Source of the DNA: a bacterium
GTDB lineage: Bacteria > Bacteroidota > Bacteroidia > B-17B0 > Aurantibacillaceae
DNA: 64,000 nt
Direction: 5' to 3'
Assembly: GCA_029945625.1 (NCBI GenBank)
Contig: JAQSCW010000055.1
Location: 351,517-415,516 of the forward strand
Below, piece by piece: positions 48,269 through 55,959 of this stretch; the stretch's first letter is position 1, and each line of letters begins with the position of its first letter. Position numbers and translations under genes: made by a program. The notes beneath the pieces were generated by a model that worked only from the letters and a program-made list of their open reading frames with translations, was not told where the DNA came from and searched no databases.

Positions 48269-49573
48269 CTAACATTTTACTTTTCTCATACTGAATAGAA
48301 CCAGATATCCGATAACAAAAAAGAGCACTAAAGATAAAATGGAAGTGCGCATGCCACCCATAATCTCACTAATTGTACTAAACGTAATGGTTCCAATGAT
48401 CATTCCCAATTTTTCCATCACATCGTAGAAACTGAAAAAACTGGCATGGTCTTCGGTAGCAGGCAATAATTTGCTATAGGTACTACGTGAGAGCGACTGG
48501 ATTCCGCCCATCACGAATCCCACTAAAAATGCCACAATATAAAATTGGTAAGGTTCATGAACAATGAGGTAAGTGAAACCGCAAATAAACACCCAGATCA
48601 AAACAGCTGCCATCAACGATTTGATATTCCCCACCGCCCTCGAAAGTCTTGAGAACGCGAAAGATCCTGCAATTCCTACAAATTGGATGATGAGTATGCT
48701 GATAATAAGTGAAGTGGTTTTTGCTTTTTCATCGGCCCACACAATTTCATTTCTCGCAAACAGCACGGCAACTACCATGATGGTTTGCACGCCCATATTG
48801 TAAAAAAAGTAACCTGAGAGGAAGCGCTTTAGAACCGGCTGAGATCTTACTTGCGCTAGTACCTGTTTCAACTCGGTAAATCCTCTATAAAAAAGGTGAG
48901 TCTTTGCATCGCCGTGCATTTTGTGATCTGCCAAAGGAAGTACACTAAACGTGTATTGCGCAAATCCCATCCACCAGATGCCAACTAATAGAAAACTATA
49001 TTTTGCCGGCACATGAAACACCATGATGCAAATGAGGCAAATAATCAAAAGCAGCGAACTCCCGAAATAGCCTAATGAAAAACCGCGGGCACTTACTTTA
49101 TCCTGATTTTCTGGACTGGCAATTTCCGGGAGATAAGAATTATAATAAACCAGACTGCCCCAAAAGCCTATGGTAGCCGTTACAAAAGGAAGAAAACTCA
49201 GTTCCAGACGGTTTTTATTAAAGAAGAAAAGACACATACATGACAGAGACCCCAAATAACAAAAGAACTGAAGGAATCGTTTCTTGTTTCCCAGATAATC
49301 GGCGATTCCGCTTAATATAGGCGCGATGATTACCACAATGCTTAATGCAAAGGCGTATACAAAGGAATAGATATTTTGATTTTCAAAATTGTGTCCGAAA
49401 AAACTCACGGTATGACTGATAATTTCACCCGCATCATTTTTTGTGGCCGTCACCGCATCGTAAAAATTAGGAAAAATAGCTGAGGTAATTACAAGCGGAA
49501 ACACCGAGTTTGCCCAGTCGTAGAAAGTCCAGGCCCTGATAATTCGTGGATTGTCTTTTTCAATTAATATCAT
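48269..49573 (-). CDS. MFS transporter, UMF1/Atg22-like family
   Basis: About 434 residues with eleven or twelve hydrophobic segments. The N-terminal R-A-W-T-F-Y-D-W-A-N-S is the signature of the UMF1 group, related to yeast vacuole amino-acid effluxer Atg22. The cytoplasmic loop has G-I-A-D-Y-L-G-N-K-K-R, the MFS-type loop between helices 2 and 3. It probably exports or imports small solutes; the substrate is unknown. The ATG at 49573 is chosen because the sequence M-I-L-I-E-K-D-N leads directly into conserved sequence; the 11 codons upstream (to 49606) look untranslated. Confidence 0.87.
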   Translation of the reverse strand: MILIEKDNPRIIRAWTFYDWANSVFPLVITSAIFPNFYDAVTATKNDAGEIISHTVSFFGHNFENQNIYSFVYAFALSIVVIIAPILSGIADYLGNKKRFLQFFCYLGSLSCMCLFFFNKNRLELSFLPFVTATIGFWGSLVYYNSYLPEIASPENQDKVSARGFSLGYFGSSLLLIICLICIMVFHVPAKYSFLLVGIWWMGFAQYTFSVLPLADHKMHGDAKTHLFYRGFTELKQVLAQVRSQPVLKRFLSGYFFYNMGVQTIMVVAVLFARNEIVWADEKAKTTSLIISILIIQFVGIAGSFAFSRLSRAVGNIKSLMAAVLIWVFICGFTYLIVHEPYQFYIVAFLVGFVMGGIQSLSRSTYSKLLPATEDHASFFSFYDVMEKLGMIIGTITFSTISEIMGGMRTSILSLVLFFVIGYLVLFSMRKVKC

Positions 49574-49691
49574 GTGAAGGTTTTTTTTGATTAAGTTTTT
49601 GCACAATTTTGTTCATTTGATTTGAGACCAACAATTTATTTTAATAAGAACAGGAGGGACCTTATGGTGCTTAATTCCCTAAAGCTAAAAT

Positions 49692-50783
49692 TTATTTCTT
49701 AATAATCTCAAATTCCACCCTTCTGTTTTTGGCACGACCTTCTTCGGTAGAATTGCTCGCTATTGGTAATGCACTCCCAAAACCCTTAAAATAGAGTTTA
49801 TTTTGGACGCCTTTTTTGATTAGGTACTCAAACACTTCCCTGGCTCTGAGTTCACTCACCCGTTGATTCATAAAACTCAAACCAACATTATCACTGTGGC
49901 CATTGATCTGTATTTCGAGGTCAGGATTCTTTAGCAAGTAATGCGCAAGTTTATTCAATTCAACAAATGATTCCGGCAACAAATAATACTTACCGTTCAC
50001 AAAAAAAATATTATTCAACATCACCTTATCACCCACCTTAATATCATTTTTTATTTCCAAGGTCGAATCTTCTCCTTCTTCTTGATAGTTGGGGCCCACC
50101 CGTTCCATTGCGATCACCTCTTCAAATTTCTTAGCTTTCACCAATTTGATATCATCTACAAAATAATATGATTCTTTTGGTCCGAACTTAAACACATTGA
50201 TCCGTACCATATCTTTCTTAATCACCGGTGAAAAATTACCGATAGTGAGGTATTTTTCGCCACCATCCGCCTTATAGAAGCCCTTTACGGTGATCCACTT
50301 ATAATTATTGTGTAGGCCTCCTTTAGAAAAAACGGTGTCAACCATGTTTGCTCGATCTACATCTTTCGGTGCCCTGTAACCGCCCTTGCTAAATAGTGCC
50401 CCAAACGATCGTAATACAGATGTGCTCCAAAATGCCAGACGCACCTCCATCGAAAATTCATAAATGGTACCACGATGCAAGGATTCCACCAAACGAACCT
50501 GAAGAAACTCTTTATATTTTTTTCTGAATCTGAAGCCCGTGTAGCAATTACCCTGAAAAGCCCCTTTGTCGGCCGTGGTATCGTTTTTTAGCGGATTATG
50601 GTAATAGTCAATGGTTTCAATCTGCCGCCAGGGGATGGCGCGGCGCACATCACTCGATTTTCGCCTGTAATTTTCAAAACTGCCGTTTGGCACCAAATTT
50701 TTCTGAGGTTTAACCTCAGTCGGAAGCTGACCGTATGTAGCCATGCAGTGCACGAGCAGAATTGTCCCCAAAAAACGCCTCAT
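49692..50783 (-). CDS. OmpA-family protein with N-terminal beta-sandwich
   Basis: A 363-residue exported protein. After a signal peptide (about 1-18, A-T-Y-G-Q), residues about 25-225 form a beta-rich domain opening with N-L-V-P-N-G-S-F-E, a start often seen in carbohydrate-binding-like sandwiches. The C-terminal OmpA domain (about 265-363) has N-G-H-S-D-N-V-G, N-Q-x-x-S-x-x-R-A and N-R-R-V-E-F, the peptidoglycan-binding set. It likely links an envelope component to the cell wall in the periplasm. A TATTTTTG box on the minus strand (50789-50796) lies only five bases before the ATG, so it would imply an almost leaderless message; I do not rely on it. Confidence 0.87.
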   Translation of the reverse strand: MRRFLGTILLVHCMATYGQLPTEVKPQKNLVPNGSFENYRRKSSDVRRAIPWRQIETIDYYHNPLKNDTTADKGAFQGNCYTGFRFRKKYKEFLQVRLVESLHRGTIYEFSMEVRLAFWSTSVLRSFGALFSKGGYRAPKDVDRANMVDTVFSKGGLHNNYKWITVKGFYKADGGEKYLTIGNFSPVIKKDMVRINVFKFGPKESYYFVDDIKLVKAKKFEEVIAMERVGPNYQEEGEDSTLEIKNDIKVGDKVMLNNIFFVNGKYYLLPESFVELNKLAHYLLKNPDLEIQINGHSDNVGLSFMNQRVSELRAREVFEYLIKKGVQNKLYFKGFGSALPIASNSTEEGRAKNRRVEFEIIKK

Positions 50784-50834
50784 TCCTACAAAAATAGGCT
50801 TAAAAGGATTTTTCAGGGCATTTTGTTTTTAACA

Positions 50835-50864
50835 TTTGCATATTCAAAAAAAAGCGTATATTTG
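50835..50864 (+). promoter_or_regulatory. Full promoter (TTTG, 18-base gap, TATATTTG) for rpsT
   Basis: TTTG at 50835-50838 and TATATTTG at 50857-50864 with an 18-base gap, 37 bases before the rpsT ATG. This is one of the two best -33/-7 pairs in the window. Confidence 0.75.
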
Positions 50865-50901
50865 CCTTCCTAAAAATTAGGAAAATTAAAGAATACAAAC
50901 A

Positions 50902-51156
50902 ATGGCAAACCATAAATCCTCAATTAAACGCATCCGTTCTAACGACGCAAAACGCACCGAAAATCGCTATTACGCAAAATCAACCCGCAGCGCGGTTAAA
51001 CAATTACGTACTTCTACTTCTAAAAAAGAAGCTGAAGCTTTGTTACCTAAAGTATCAAGTATGCTTGATAAATTGGCCAAAAAGAGCGTGATCCACAAGA
51101 ACAAAGCCGGAAACATAAAGTCAAAACTTTCCAAAAAAGTTGCTTCTTTAAAATAA
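50902..51156 (+). CDS. rpsT: 30S ribosomal protein S20
   Basis: An 84-residue S20, which binds 16S rRNA early in 30S assembly. The start [12 protein letters not shown] and the block [14 protein letters not shown] are the family hallmarks. Length is normal and the protein is strongly basic. It is a single-gene transcript: a consensus promoter lies in front and a strong terminator behind. Confidence 0.97.
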   Translation: MANHKSSIKRIRSNDAKRTENRYYAKSTRSAVKQLRTSTSKKEAEALLPKVSSMLDKLAKKSVIHKNKAGNIKSKLSKKVASLK

Positions 51157-51179
51157 TTAGTGAAAAATTCTAAATTAAC

Positions 51180-51211
51180 CCATCTCAGCATGTTTGAGAT
51201 GGTTTTTTTTT
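51180..51211 (+). terminator. Rho-independent terminator after rpsT
   Basis: Stem CCATCTCA (51180-51187) and TGAGATGG (51195-51202), a seven-base loop, and nine T at 51203-51211. Confidence 0.92.
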
Positions 51212-51349
51212 GCCTTTTTTTTAAGAAGTATAGAACTGAAAAACAGGGCGCGATAAAACGCCAATCGCTCAAACAGTAATACGTTGGCTCGAAAATGAAC
51301 AGATCAGCGAAGATGACATAGTCCCGAAGAAATTCGCAAACGTGCGCTG

Positions 51350-51817
51350 TTAAGACAGGAGTTTCTGCCGAAGCATGAATTCAAGTTGTTCGTTGGTCGA
51401 TAACAATTGCTTACTCAGTTCCTGTTGTTTTTTCTTGAGGTGATAAATCTGATAGGCGTTTTCGATTGTTTGTCGCAGTTCCTCGTCATTCCATGGCTTT
51501 TGAAGGTAATGATATATTTGGCCGCGATTAACTGCGTCTTTGATGGCCTCTATATCAGAAAAACCGGTAAGTAGAATTCGAATCTGGTCAGGATAGTCTT
51601 TGACAGCCTGCGCCAGAAGCTCAGTTCCCAATGTGCCCGGCATCCTTTGGTCGGTTATCAAAACATGGATTTCGTTTTCAGCAAGAATCGTCTTTCCCTC
51701 ATCGGCGGATATCGCCGTATATACTTTAAAAAATCTCCTGAATGAAGCTTTAAAAGCTAACAAATTGTTCTCCTCGTCGTCAACGTAAAGAACATGAATA
51801 GTTGATTCTTCGCTCAT
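51350..51817 (-). CDS. Stand-alone response regulator (receiver domain plus coiled-coil tail)
   Basis: 155 residues. The receiver fold is complete: acidic pocket D13/D14 in Y-V-D-D-E-E-N-N, phosphoacceptor D56 in I-T-D-Q-R-M-P-G, T84 in L-L-T-G-F-S-D and K107 in L-Q-K-P-W. The sequence resembles receivers of RpfG-like proteins, but no HD-GYP or DNA-binding domain follows; a Lys/Gln/Glu-rich helix (about 122-150) takes its place. It is divergent from the Rv1355c-type gene, whose cluster ends with a histidine kinase that lacks its own receiver, so this may be the partner. That pairing is inference. The ATG at 51817 is chosen over an earlier in-frame start at 51835. Confidence 0.9.
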   Translation of the reverse strand: MSEESTIHVLYVDDEENNLLAFKASFRRFFKVYTAISADEGKTILAENEIHVLITDQRMPGTLGTELLAQAVKDYPDQIRILLTGFSDIEAIKDAVNRGQIYHYLQKPWNDEELRQTIENAYQIYHLKKKQQELSKQLLSTNEQLEFMLRQKLLS

Positions 51818-51938
51818 CTGTATTTTTATTGACAAAATAGTATTTAAAAAAAACGGAGCACCTCAAAGGGGTGGCACTTTGTATTGCAATTCGAATTTAA
51901 AGATAATAATTCTATTTTTACAAAAATTAATTTTAGTA

Positions 51939-51955
51939 TTCGCTTCGTTAGCGAA
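51939..51955. repeat. Short hairpin TTCGCT-AGCGAA upstream of the Rv1355c-type gene
   Basis: A perfect six-base stem (51939-51944 with 51950-51955) and a five-base loop, with no T-run after it. It lies between the divergent receiver gene and the Rv1355c-type gene, just after TATTTTTA (51913-51920), a one-mismatch -7 box. Possible operator or leader hairpin. Confidence 0.3.
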
Positions 51956-52007
51956 ATAAAACAAGAATTGGAACACCAACCTATCGAACTTGAACAATAT
52001 TTTAATC

Positions 52008-54302
52008 ATGAAAAACTCTTCGGAACGCCTGCAAACACTGAGAAATATACAGAAGGAGTCCACCTCATGGCATCAGCCTTTTTTTTACCGACTAAATAAT
52101 TCGGAAAAAAAACAAAAATTCTCTGAATTGCTTTCCGTTTCGGGAATCACCGTTGTTGACTATATTTCAGAGCAAATTGGAGAACTTTTGAAGTTCAGAA
52201 GCCCGGAATCAAAGTTTTCGACGGAAGAGCTCGAATTGAAGACGAAAACACATTTGGGTGAGTTAAATAAAGATGAATACGGTGTTTGGGTACATTATCC
52301 TTGGTCGAACCGTTTGGTGCATTTGTTGGATGAGGAAGAATTTATTGAAGTAAGAACCAGCCGAAATCAGTATAAAATTACCCCACAAGAACGTGATGTG
52401 TTAGCGAAGAAAAAGATTGGCGTTATTGGCCTTTCAGTGGGGCAATCGGTGTCGGTTACCCTAGCCATGGAGCGTATTTGCGGTGAGTTGCGTTTAGCCG
52501 ATTTTGATATTCTTGAACTAACTAATTTAAACAGAATCCGCACTGGGGTGCACAATCTAGGTTTGCCAAAGGTGTATTCTGTGGCCCGTGAAATTGCTGA
52601 AATTGATCCTTTTCTGAAAGTAGTTTGTTTTCCCGATGGTCTTCACGAAGAGAACATGGACCAGTTTTTTACCAAAGGGGGAAATTTAGACCTGTTGGTG
52701 GAAGAATCGGATGGGTTTGACATCAAAATACTAAGTCGTCTCAAAGCACGTTCGTTAAGAATTCCGGTTATTATGGAAGGAAGCGACCGCTGTCTTGTAG
52801 ATGTGGAACGTTTCGATCTCGAACCCGAAAGAAGTATTTTGCATGGTTTTGTTGACCACCTCGATGTAAACATGCTAAAGACGTTAAAAACAAATGAGGA
52901 AAAAATTCCATACATGCTTGCCATTCTTGGCCTTGACACATCCTCTCTAAGATTAAAAGCCTCCATGCTTGAAATTGAACAAACCATCAACACATGGCCG
53001 CAATTGGCTTCGGCTGTAACAATGGGTGGAGGCATCACGGCGGATGTATGTCGGCGAATGCTTCTTAATCAGTATACCGAGTCGGGCAGGTATCACATCG
53101 ATATTGAAGAACTAATCTGTAATAAAAAAAGCGTGAAGAAGGAAGTGGCTTCTGCACCGGTAAAACTCCCTTCCTCGCTGCAAGAATTTGCCAAACGTGT
53201 GGAAATACCTTCACAAACAGGGCAGCTAATTCTCTCCCAGGCTGAGGTCACGCGTATTGTTGAGGCTGCCTGCAAAGCACCTTCAGGCGGCAATTCTCAA
53301 CCCTGGCGCTGGGTATATAAAAACGGAGCATTATACGTGTTTAATGCGTTTCATAATGGTCCCGGATTTTTAGCCTTTGGCAATTTTGCTTCTTATGTGG
53401 CAATTGGAGCCGCCGCCGAAAACACCATACTGATGGCTCGGGAATTGGGCTACGACGCCACCTATACTACTTTTCCCGATGCGGCAGCAGATGACCTAAT
53501 CATGTCGTTCAAGTTCTTTAAGCAACATGAAAAGAAAAACAATCCGCTTGTTAAAGCAATCGACACGCGTTTAACAAACAGGAAACTAGGAAAACGACAA
53601 GCCATCGAACCTCAACTTCTAGCGCTGATGACCAAAGCGGTGAGCGATATTCCCGGTGCAGGAATCAGGTTCTTCACCTCCGAGCAAGAACTGGATAATA
53701 TTGCCGACCTCCTGGGAGAGCTTGAAAAAATAAGACTTCTCGAAAAATCTGGTCACCGCGATTTTGTGGCCGAAGTAAGATGGACAGTAGAAGAAAACGA
53801 CGAGAAAAGAGATGGTGTGGATCTTAGAACCCTCGAACTTACCCCCTCCGAAAAGGTAGGACTGGAAGTGGCGAAGGATGAAAAGATCATTGAACTTATT
53901 AATCAATGGCAGGGTGGAGGTGCCTTTAAGAAGCTTACCAAAAAATCAATCCAATCAGCTGGCGCTGTGGGAATAATAACCATGAAGCAAGGATCGAAGG
54001 AAGATTTTTTGTATGGGGGAATGGCACTTGAACGTGTTTGGCTCACTGCTAATGCCAACGACATTGCGTTTCAACCCACTTCAGCTTCGGTGTTTGTTTA
54101 CGCACGGTTAATTCAGGGTAAAGGAGAGGGGTTGAGCGCACAGGCTGTAAGTAAGTTAACTGCATTGCGACCTCGCTTTGAAAGCACTTTTTTAGTTGAG
54201 GATAATTGCAGGGAAATATTTATCTTTAGATTGAGTAAAAACACCGAGCCGGAAATTAAATCACTAAGAAAACCCCTGAAGGAATTATTTACATATCTGT
54301 AG
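52008..54302 (+). CDS. Rv1355c family protein: E1/ThiF-like domain fused to nitroreductase-like domain
   Basis: 764 residues from the ATG at 52008 (a TTG at 51990 is the longer choice). Residues about 90-375 form an E1/ThiF-type adenylation fold: nucleotide loop I-G-V-I-G-L-S-V-G-Q near 137-146, acidic strand L-A-D-F-D-I-L-E, and the arginine-finger-like N-L-N-R at 173-176. The zinc CxxC pairs and a clear catalytic cysteine of true E1 enzymes are not evident. Residues about 405-745 form a nitroreductase-like flavin fold with A-P-S-G-G-N-S-Q-P-W near 424-433. This order matches Rv1355c of Mycobacterium tuberculosis, once annotated MoeY; its reaction is unknown. It heads a co-directional cluster with two GNAT-like proteins and a histidine kinase, so it may activate or oxidise a small molecule that those genes acylate or sense. 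Confidence 0.85.
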   Translation: MKNSSERLQTLRNIQKESTSWHQPFFYRLNNSEKKQKFSELLSVSGITVVDYISEQIGELLKFRSPESKFSTEELELKTKTHLGELNKDEYGVWVHYPWSNRLVHLLDEEEFIEVRTSRNQYKITPQERDVLAKKKIGVIGLSVGQSVSVTLAMERICGELRLADFDILELTNLNRIRTGVHNLGLPKVYSVAREIAEIDPFLKVVCFPDGLHEENMDQFFTKGGNLDLLVEESDGFDIKILSRLKARSLRIPVIMEGSDRCLVDVERFDLEPERSILHGFVDHLDVNMLKTLKTNEEKIPYMLAILGLDTSSLRLKASMLEIEQTINTWPQLASAVTMGGGITADVCRRMLLNQYTESGRYHIDIEELICNKKSVKKEVASAPVKLPSSLQEFAKRVEIPSQTGQLILSQAEVTRIVEAACKAPSGGNSQPWRWVYKNGALYVFNAFHNGPGFLAFGNFASYVAIGAAAENTILMARELGYDATYTTFPDAAADDLIMSFKFFKQHEKKNNPLVKAIDTRLTNRKLGKRQAIEPQLLALMTKAVSDIPGAGIRFFTSEQELDNIADLLGELEKIRLLEKSGHRDFVAEVRWTVEENDEKRDGVDLRTLELTPSEKVGLEVAKDEKIIELINQWQGGGAFKKLTKKSIQSAGAVGIITMKQGSKEDFLYGGMALERVWLTANANDIAFQPTSASVFVYARLIQGKGEGLSAQAVSKLTALRPRFESTFLVEDNCREIFIFRLSKNTEPEIKSLRKPLKELFTYL

Positions 54303-54370
54303 ATCACTTAACCACTACCAACTTAATTTGGTTGGTTTGAAGAAAAAAAGAATGAAATTCTTATTTATAA

Positions 54371-54456
54371 ACACACAGACACGATGGGACAGGGATTCAC
54401 AGAGTTTAAATTATTATGCGCTGCGCAACTCAGGATCTCTTGTGCCTCTGTGTATA
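54371..54456. repeat. Imperfect palindromic intergenic element, MITE- or REP-like
   Basis: The arms read ACACACAGACAC (54371-54382) and GTGCCTCTGTGT (54442-54453), whose reverse complement is ACACAGAGGCAC. The flanks also pair loosely (TTATTTATAAACACAC against the complement of GTGTATAATTTTTATAG). Inside are GGGATTCACAGAG and TGCGCTGCGCA. It resembles the widespread intergenic repeat class with CACAGAG...CTCTGTG arms that I recall from many environmental genomes. It carries no gene and sits between the Rv1355c-type gene and the first GNAT gene. Confidence 0.4.
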
Positions 54457-54517
54457 ATTTTTATAGAAAAAGAAAGACTCGCGATGAAAACGCATTTTTC
54501 AAAAACTAGTGAGGCCA

Positions 54518-55207
54518 ATGAACTGCAAATTTAGAGTGTTCCGCGTCACCAATGATCGTGAAAGCTGTAAGATGTTTAAGGAAGGATATGAAAATGTACT
54601 TAAGGAATATGAACTGTCACAACACTCCTTAGATAATATGGTATGGATGCAAAATCCGAATGTGTATTGCGTGGTGGCAGAATTGCCGGCCGAAAATAAA
54701 ATGATTGGTGGTGTGCGGTTGCAGGTTTCAGACAATCTACATCCTCTAAACCTTGAAATGGCTGTTGGTAAAATGAATAAAATGATTTCCAAAATGGTGG
54801 ACCATTACAGAAATACGGGGGGTGTTGCCGAGGTGGATGCGCTCTGGCATTCAAAGCGAATGGGGGGAAGCGGAATAAGCATCCTGCTCCTCCGATCTGC
54901 TGTGTCCCTGTTCGAACAGTTAAAAGTGAATACGCTGCTAGCCCTTTGCGCAGATTACTCATTAGACAAATATTATGAGGCCGGCTTTCGTGAACCCGCT
55001 GCTCTTGTCGGCCAATGCAACTACCCTTACCCTACCCAATATTATTCTGCTAAATTGGTGGGCGTGGAAAATCCTGAAATATTAAGAGATGCAGAAACAT
55101 TAAACCGTGAACGCATACGGTCTTTATGGAATTACCCAAAACAAAGTACCGTTGAATTAGCTGGAGATCGGGAACTAGAAGTTACGTACGATCTCCTCAT
55201 TGCGTAA
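54518..55207 (+). CDS. GNAT-fold acyltransferase, autoinducer-synthase/FeeM-like (copy 1)
   Basis: 229 residues. The fold reads as GNAT related to N-acyl amino acid synthase (FeeM) and LuxI: a strand G-G-V-R-L-Q-V near 64-70, then the acidic position E105 in A-E-V-D-A-L-W, the acyl-CoA loop R-M-G-G-S-G (114-119, fitting RxxGxG), and the helix I-S-I-L-L-L-R-S-A. A late A-L-C-A-D-Y-S-L-D-K-Y-Y-E-A-G-F matches the GNAT motif B region. It is paralogous end to end with the next gene. The ATG at 54518 aligns with that paralog's start; a GTG at 54509 is the alternative. It may acylate an amino acid or amine, perhaps to make a signal or lipid. The substrate is unknown, and acetyl-CoA or acyl-ACP are both possible. 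Confidence 0.75.
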   Translation: MNCKFRVFRVTNDRESCKMFKEGYENVLKEYELSQHSLDNMVWMQNPNVYCVVAELPAENKMIGGVRLQVSDNLHPLNLEMAVGKMNKMISKMVDHYRNTGGVAEVDALWHSKRMGGSGISILLLRSAVSLFEQLKVNTLLALCADYSLDKYYEAGFREPAALVGQCNYPYPTQYYSAKLVGVENPEILRDAETLNRERIRSLWNYPKQSTVELAGDRELEVTYDLLIA

Positions 55208-55263
55208 CACAAATTCGATAAACGAAGTGAATTAACTATTTTGAACAAGGTGATACAGAAGTA

Positions 55264-55959
55264 ATGACAAACAAATTTATTTTTCGGGCATTCAAAGCGG
55301 TGGATGAATTGGAAACGTGTAAGCGTTTTCTCGAAGGGCATGTAAAAGTGTTGAAGGACTACGGAATTACAAATATCACAACCAACAATTCAGTTTGGAT
55401 GACCAATCCCTCTATCTATGTAATAGTGGCCGAATCACCCGATGGGAAGGAGATCTACGGAGGAATTAGAGTTCATGTTGCCGACGGAAACACGCCCTTG
55501 CCACTCGAGGCAGCCATCGGAAAAATGGATCAGCGTGTATACGAGATCATTCGTAGTTATATCGACTCCGGTACAGGTGAATTGTGCGGCTTATGGAACG
55601 CCAAGCTGGTAGCAGGCTACGGATTGAGTTTATTACTCATAAGGGCGGGGATTTCAATCGTCACAAAAATAAATCTGGAATCTCTTTTTACCATTTGTGC
55701 CGATTATACCATGCCCATGGTGAAAAGGGTGGGTTTCACCGTGGAAGATTCGATAGGGGATAACGGTGATTTTATTTATCCCAATGAAAATTATATTGCC
55801 AAAGTACTTCGTAAAATGAATGCCATCAGTCTTGATTCTGCCGAGGAATACGATAAGAATCGAATTATTGACCTGAGAGACAATCCCGAGCAAACCTACA
55901 TCGAAACCGGGCCAAAGGGAGATATGGAAATTGAATACAAATTAGCAATTATGGCTTGA
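55264..55959 (+). CDS. GNAT-fold acyltransferase, autoinducer-synthase/FeeM-like (copy 2)
   Basis: 231 residues, similar along its whole length to the preceding protein. Shared landmarks are the V-W-M-x-N-P-x-x-Y block near 44-52, G-G-I-R-V near 66-70, E106 in G-E-L-C-G-L-W-N, the loop L-V-A-G-Y-G (115-120), where the usual Arg/Gln is replaced by Leu, and T-I-C-A-D-Y-T. The changed loop suggests a different acyl donor or a different job from copy 1. The gene follows copy 1 after 56 bases. Its TGA stop shares one base with the ATG of the histidine kinase gene, so the two are very likely translated together. Enzyme activity is inferred, not shown. Confidence 0.75.
   Translation: MTNKFIFRAFKAVDELETCKRFLEGHVKVLKDYGITNITTNNSVWMTNPSIYVIVAESPDGKEIYGGIRVHVADGNTPLPLEAAIGKMDQRVYEIIRSYIDSGTGELCGLWNAKLVAGYGLSLLLIRAGISIVTKINLESLFTICADYTMPMVKRVGFTVEDSIGDNGDFIYPNENYIAKVLRKMNAISLDSAEEYDKNRIIDLRDNPEQTYIETGPKGDMEIEYKLAIMA

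Noticed and set aside
50789..50796. TATTTTTG box on the minus strand in front of the OmpA-family gene
   Set aside because: It lies only five bases before the ATG, too close to be confident that it is the promoter.
52008..54302. Anti-phage (E1-like/CBASS or Bil-type) defence operon
   Set aside because: No cyclase, JAB protease, E2 or ubiquitin-like gene is adjacent; the nitroreductase fusion fits the Rv1355c family instead.
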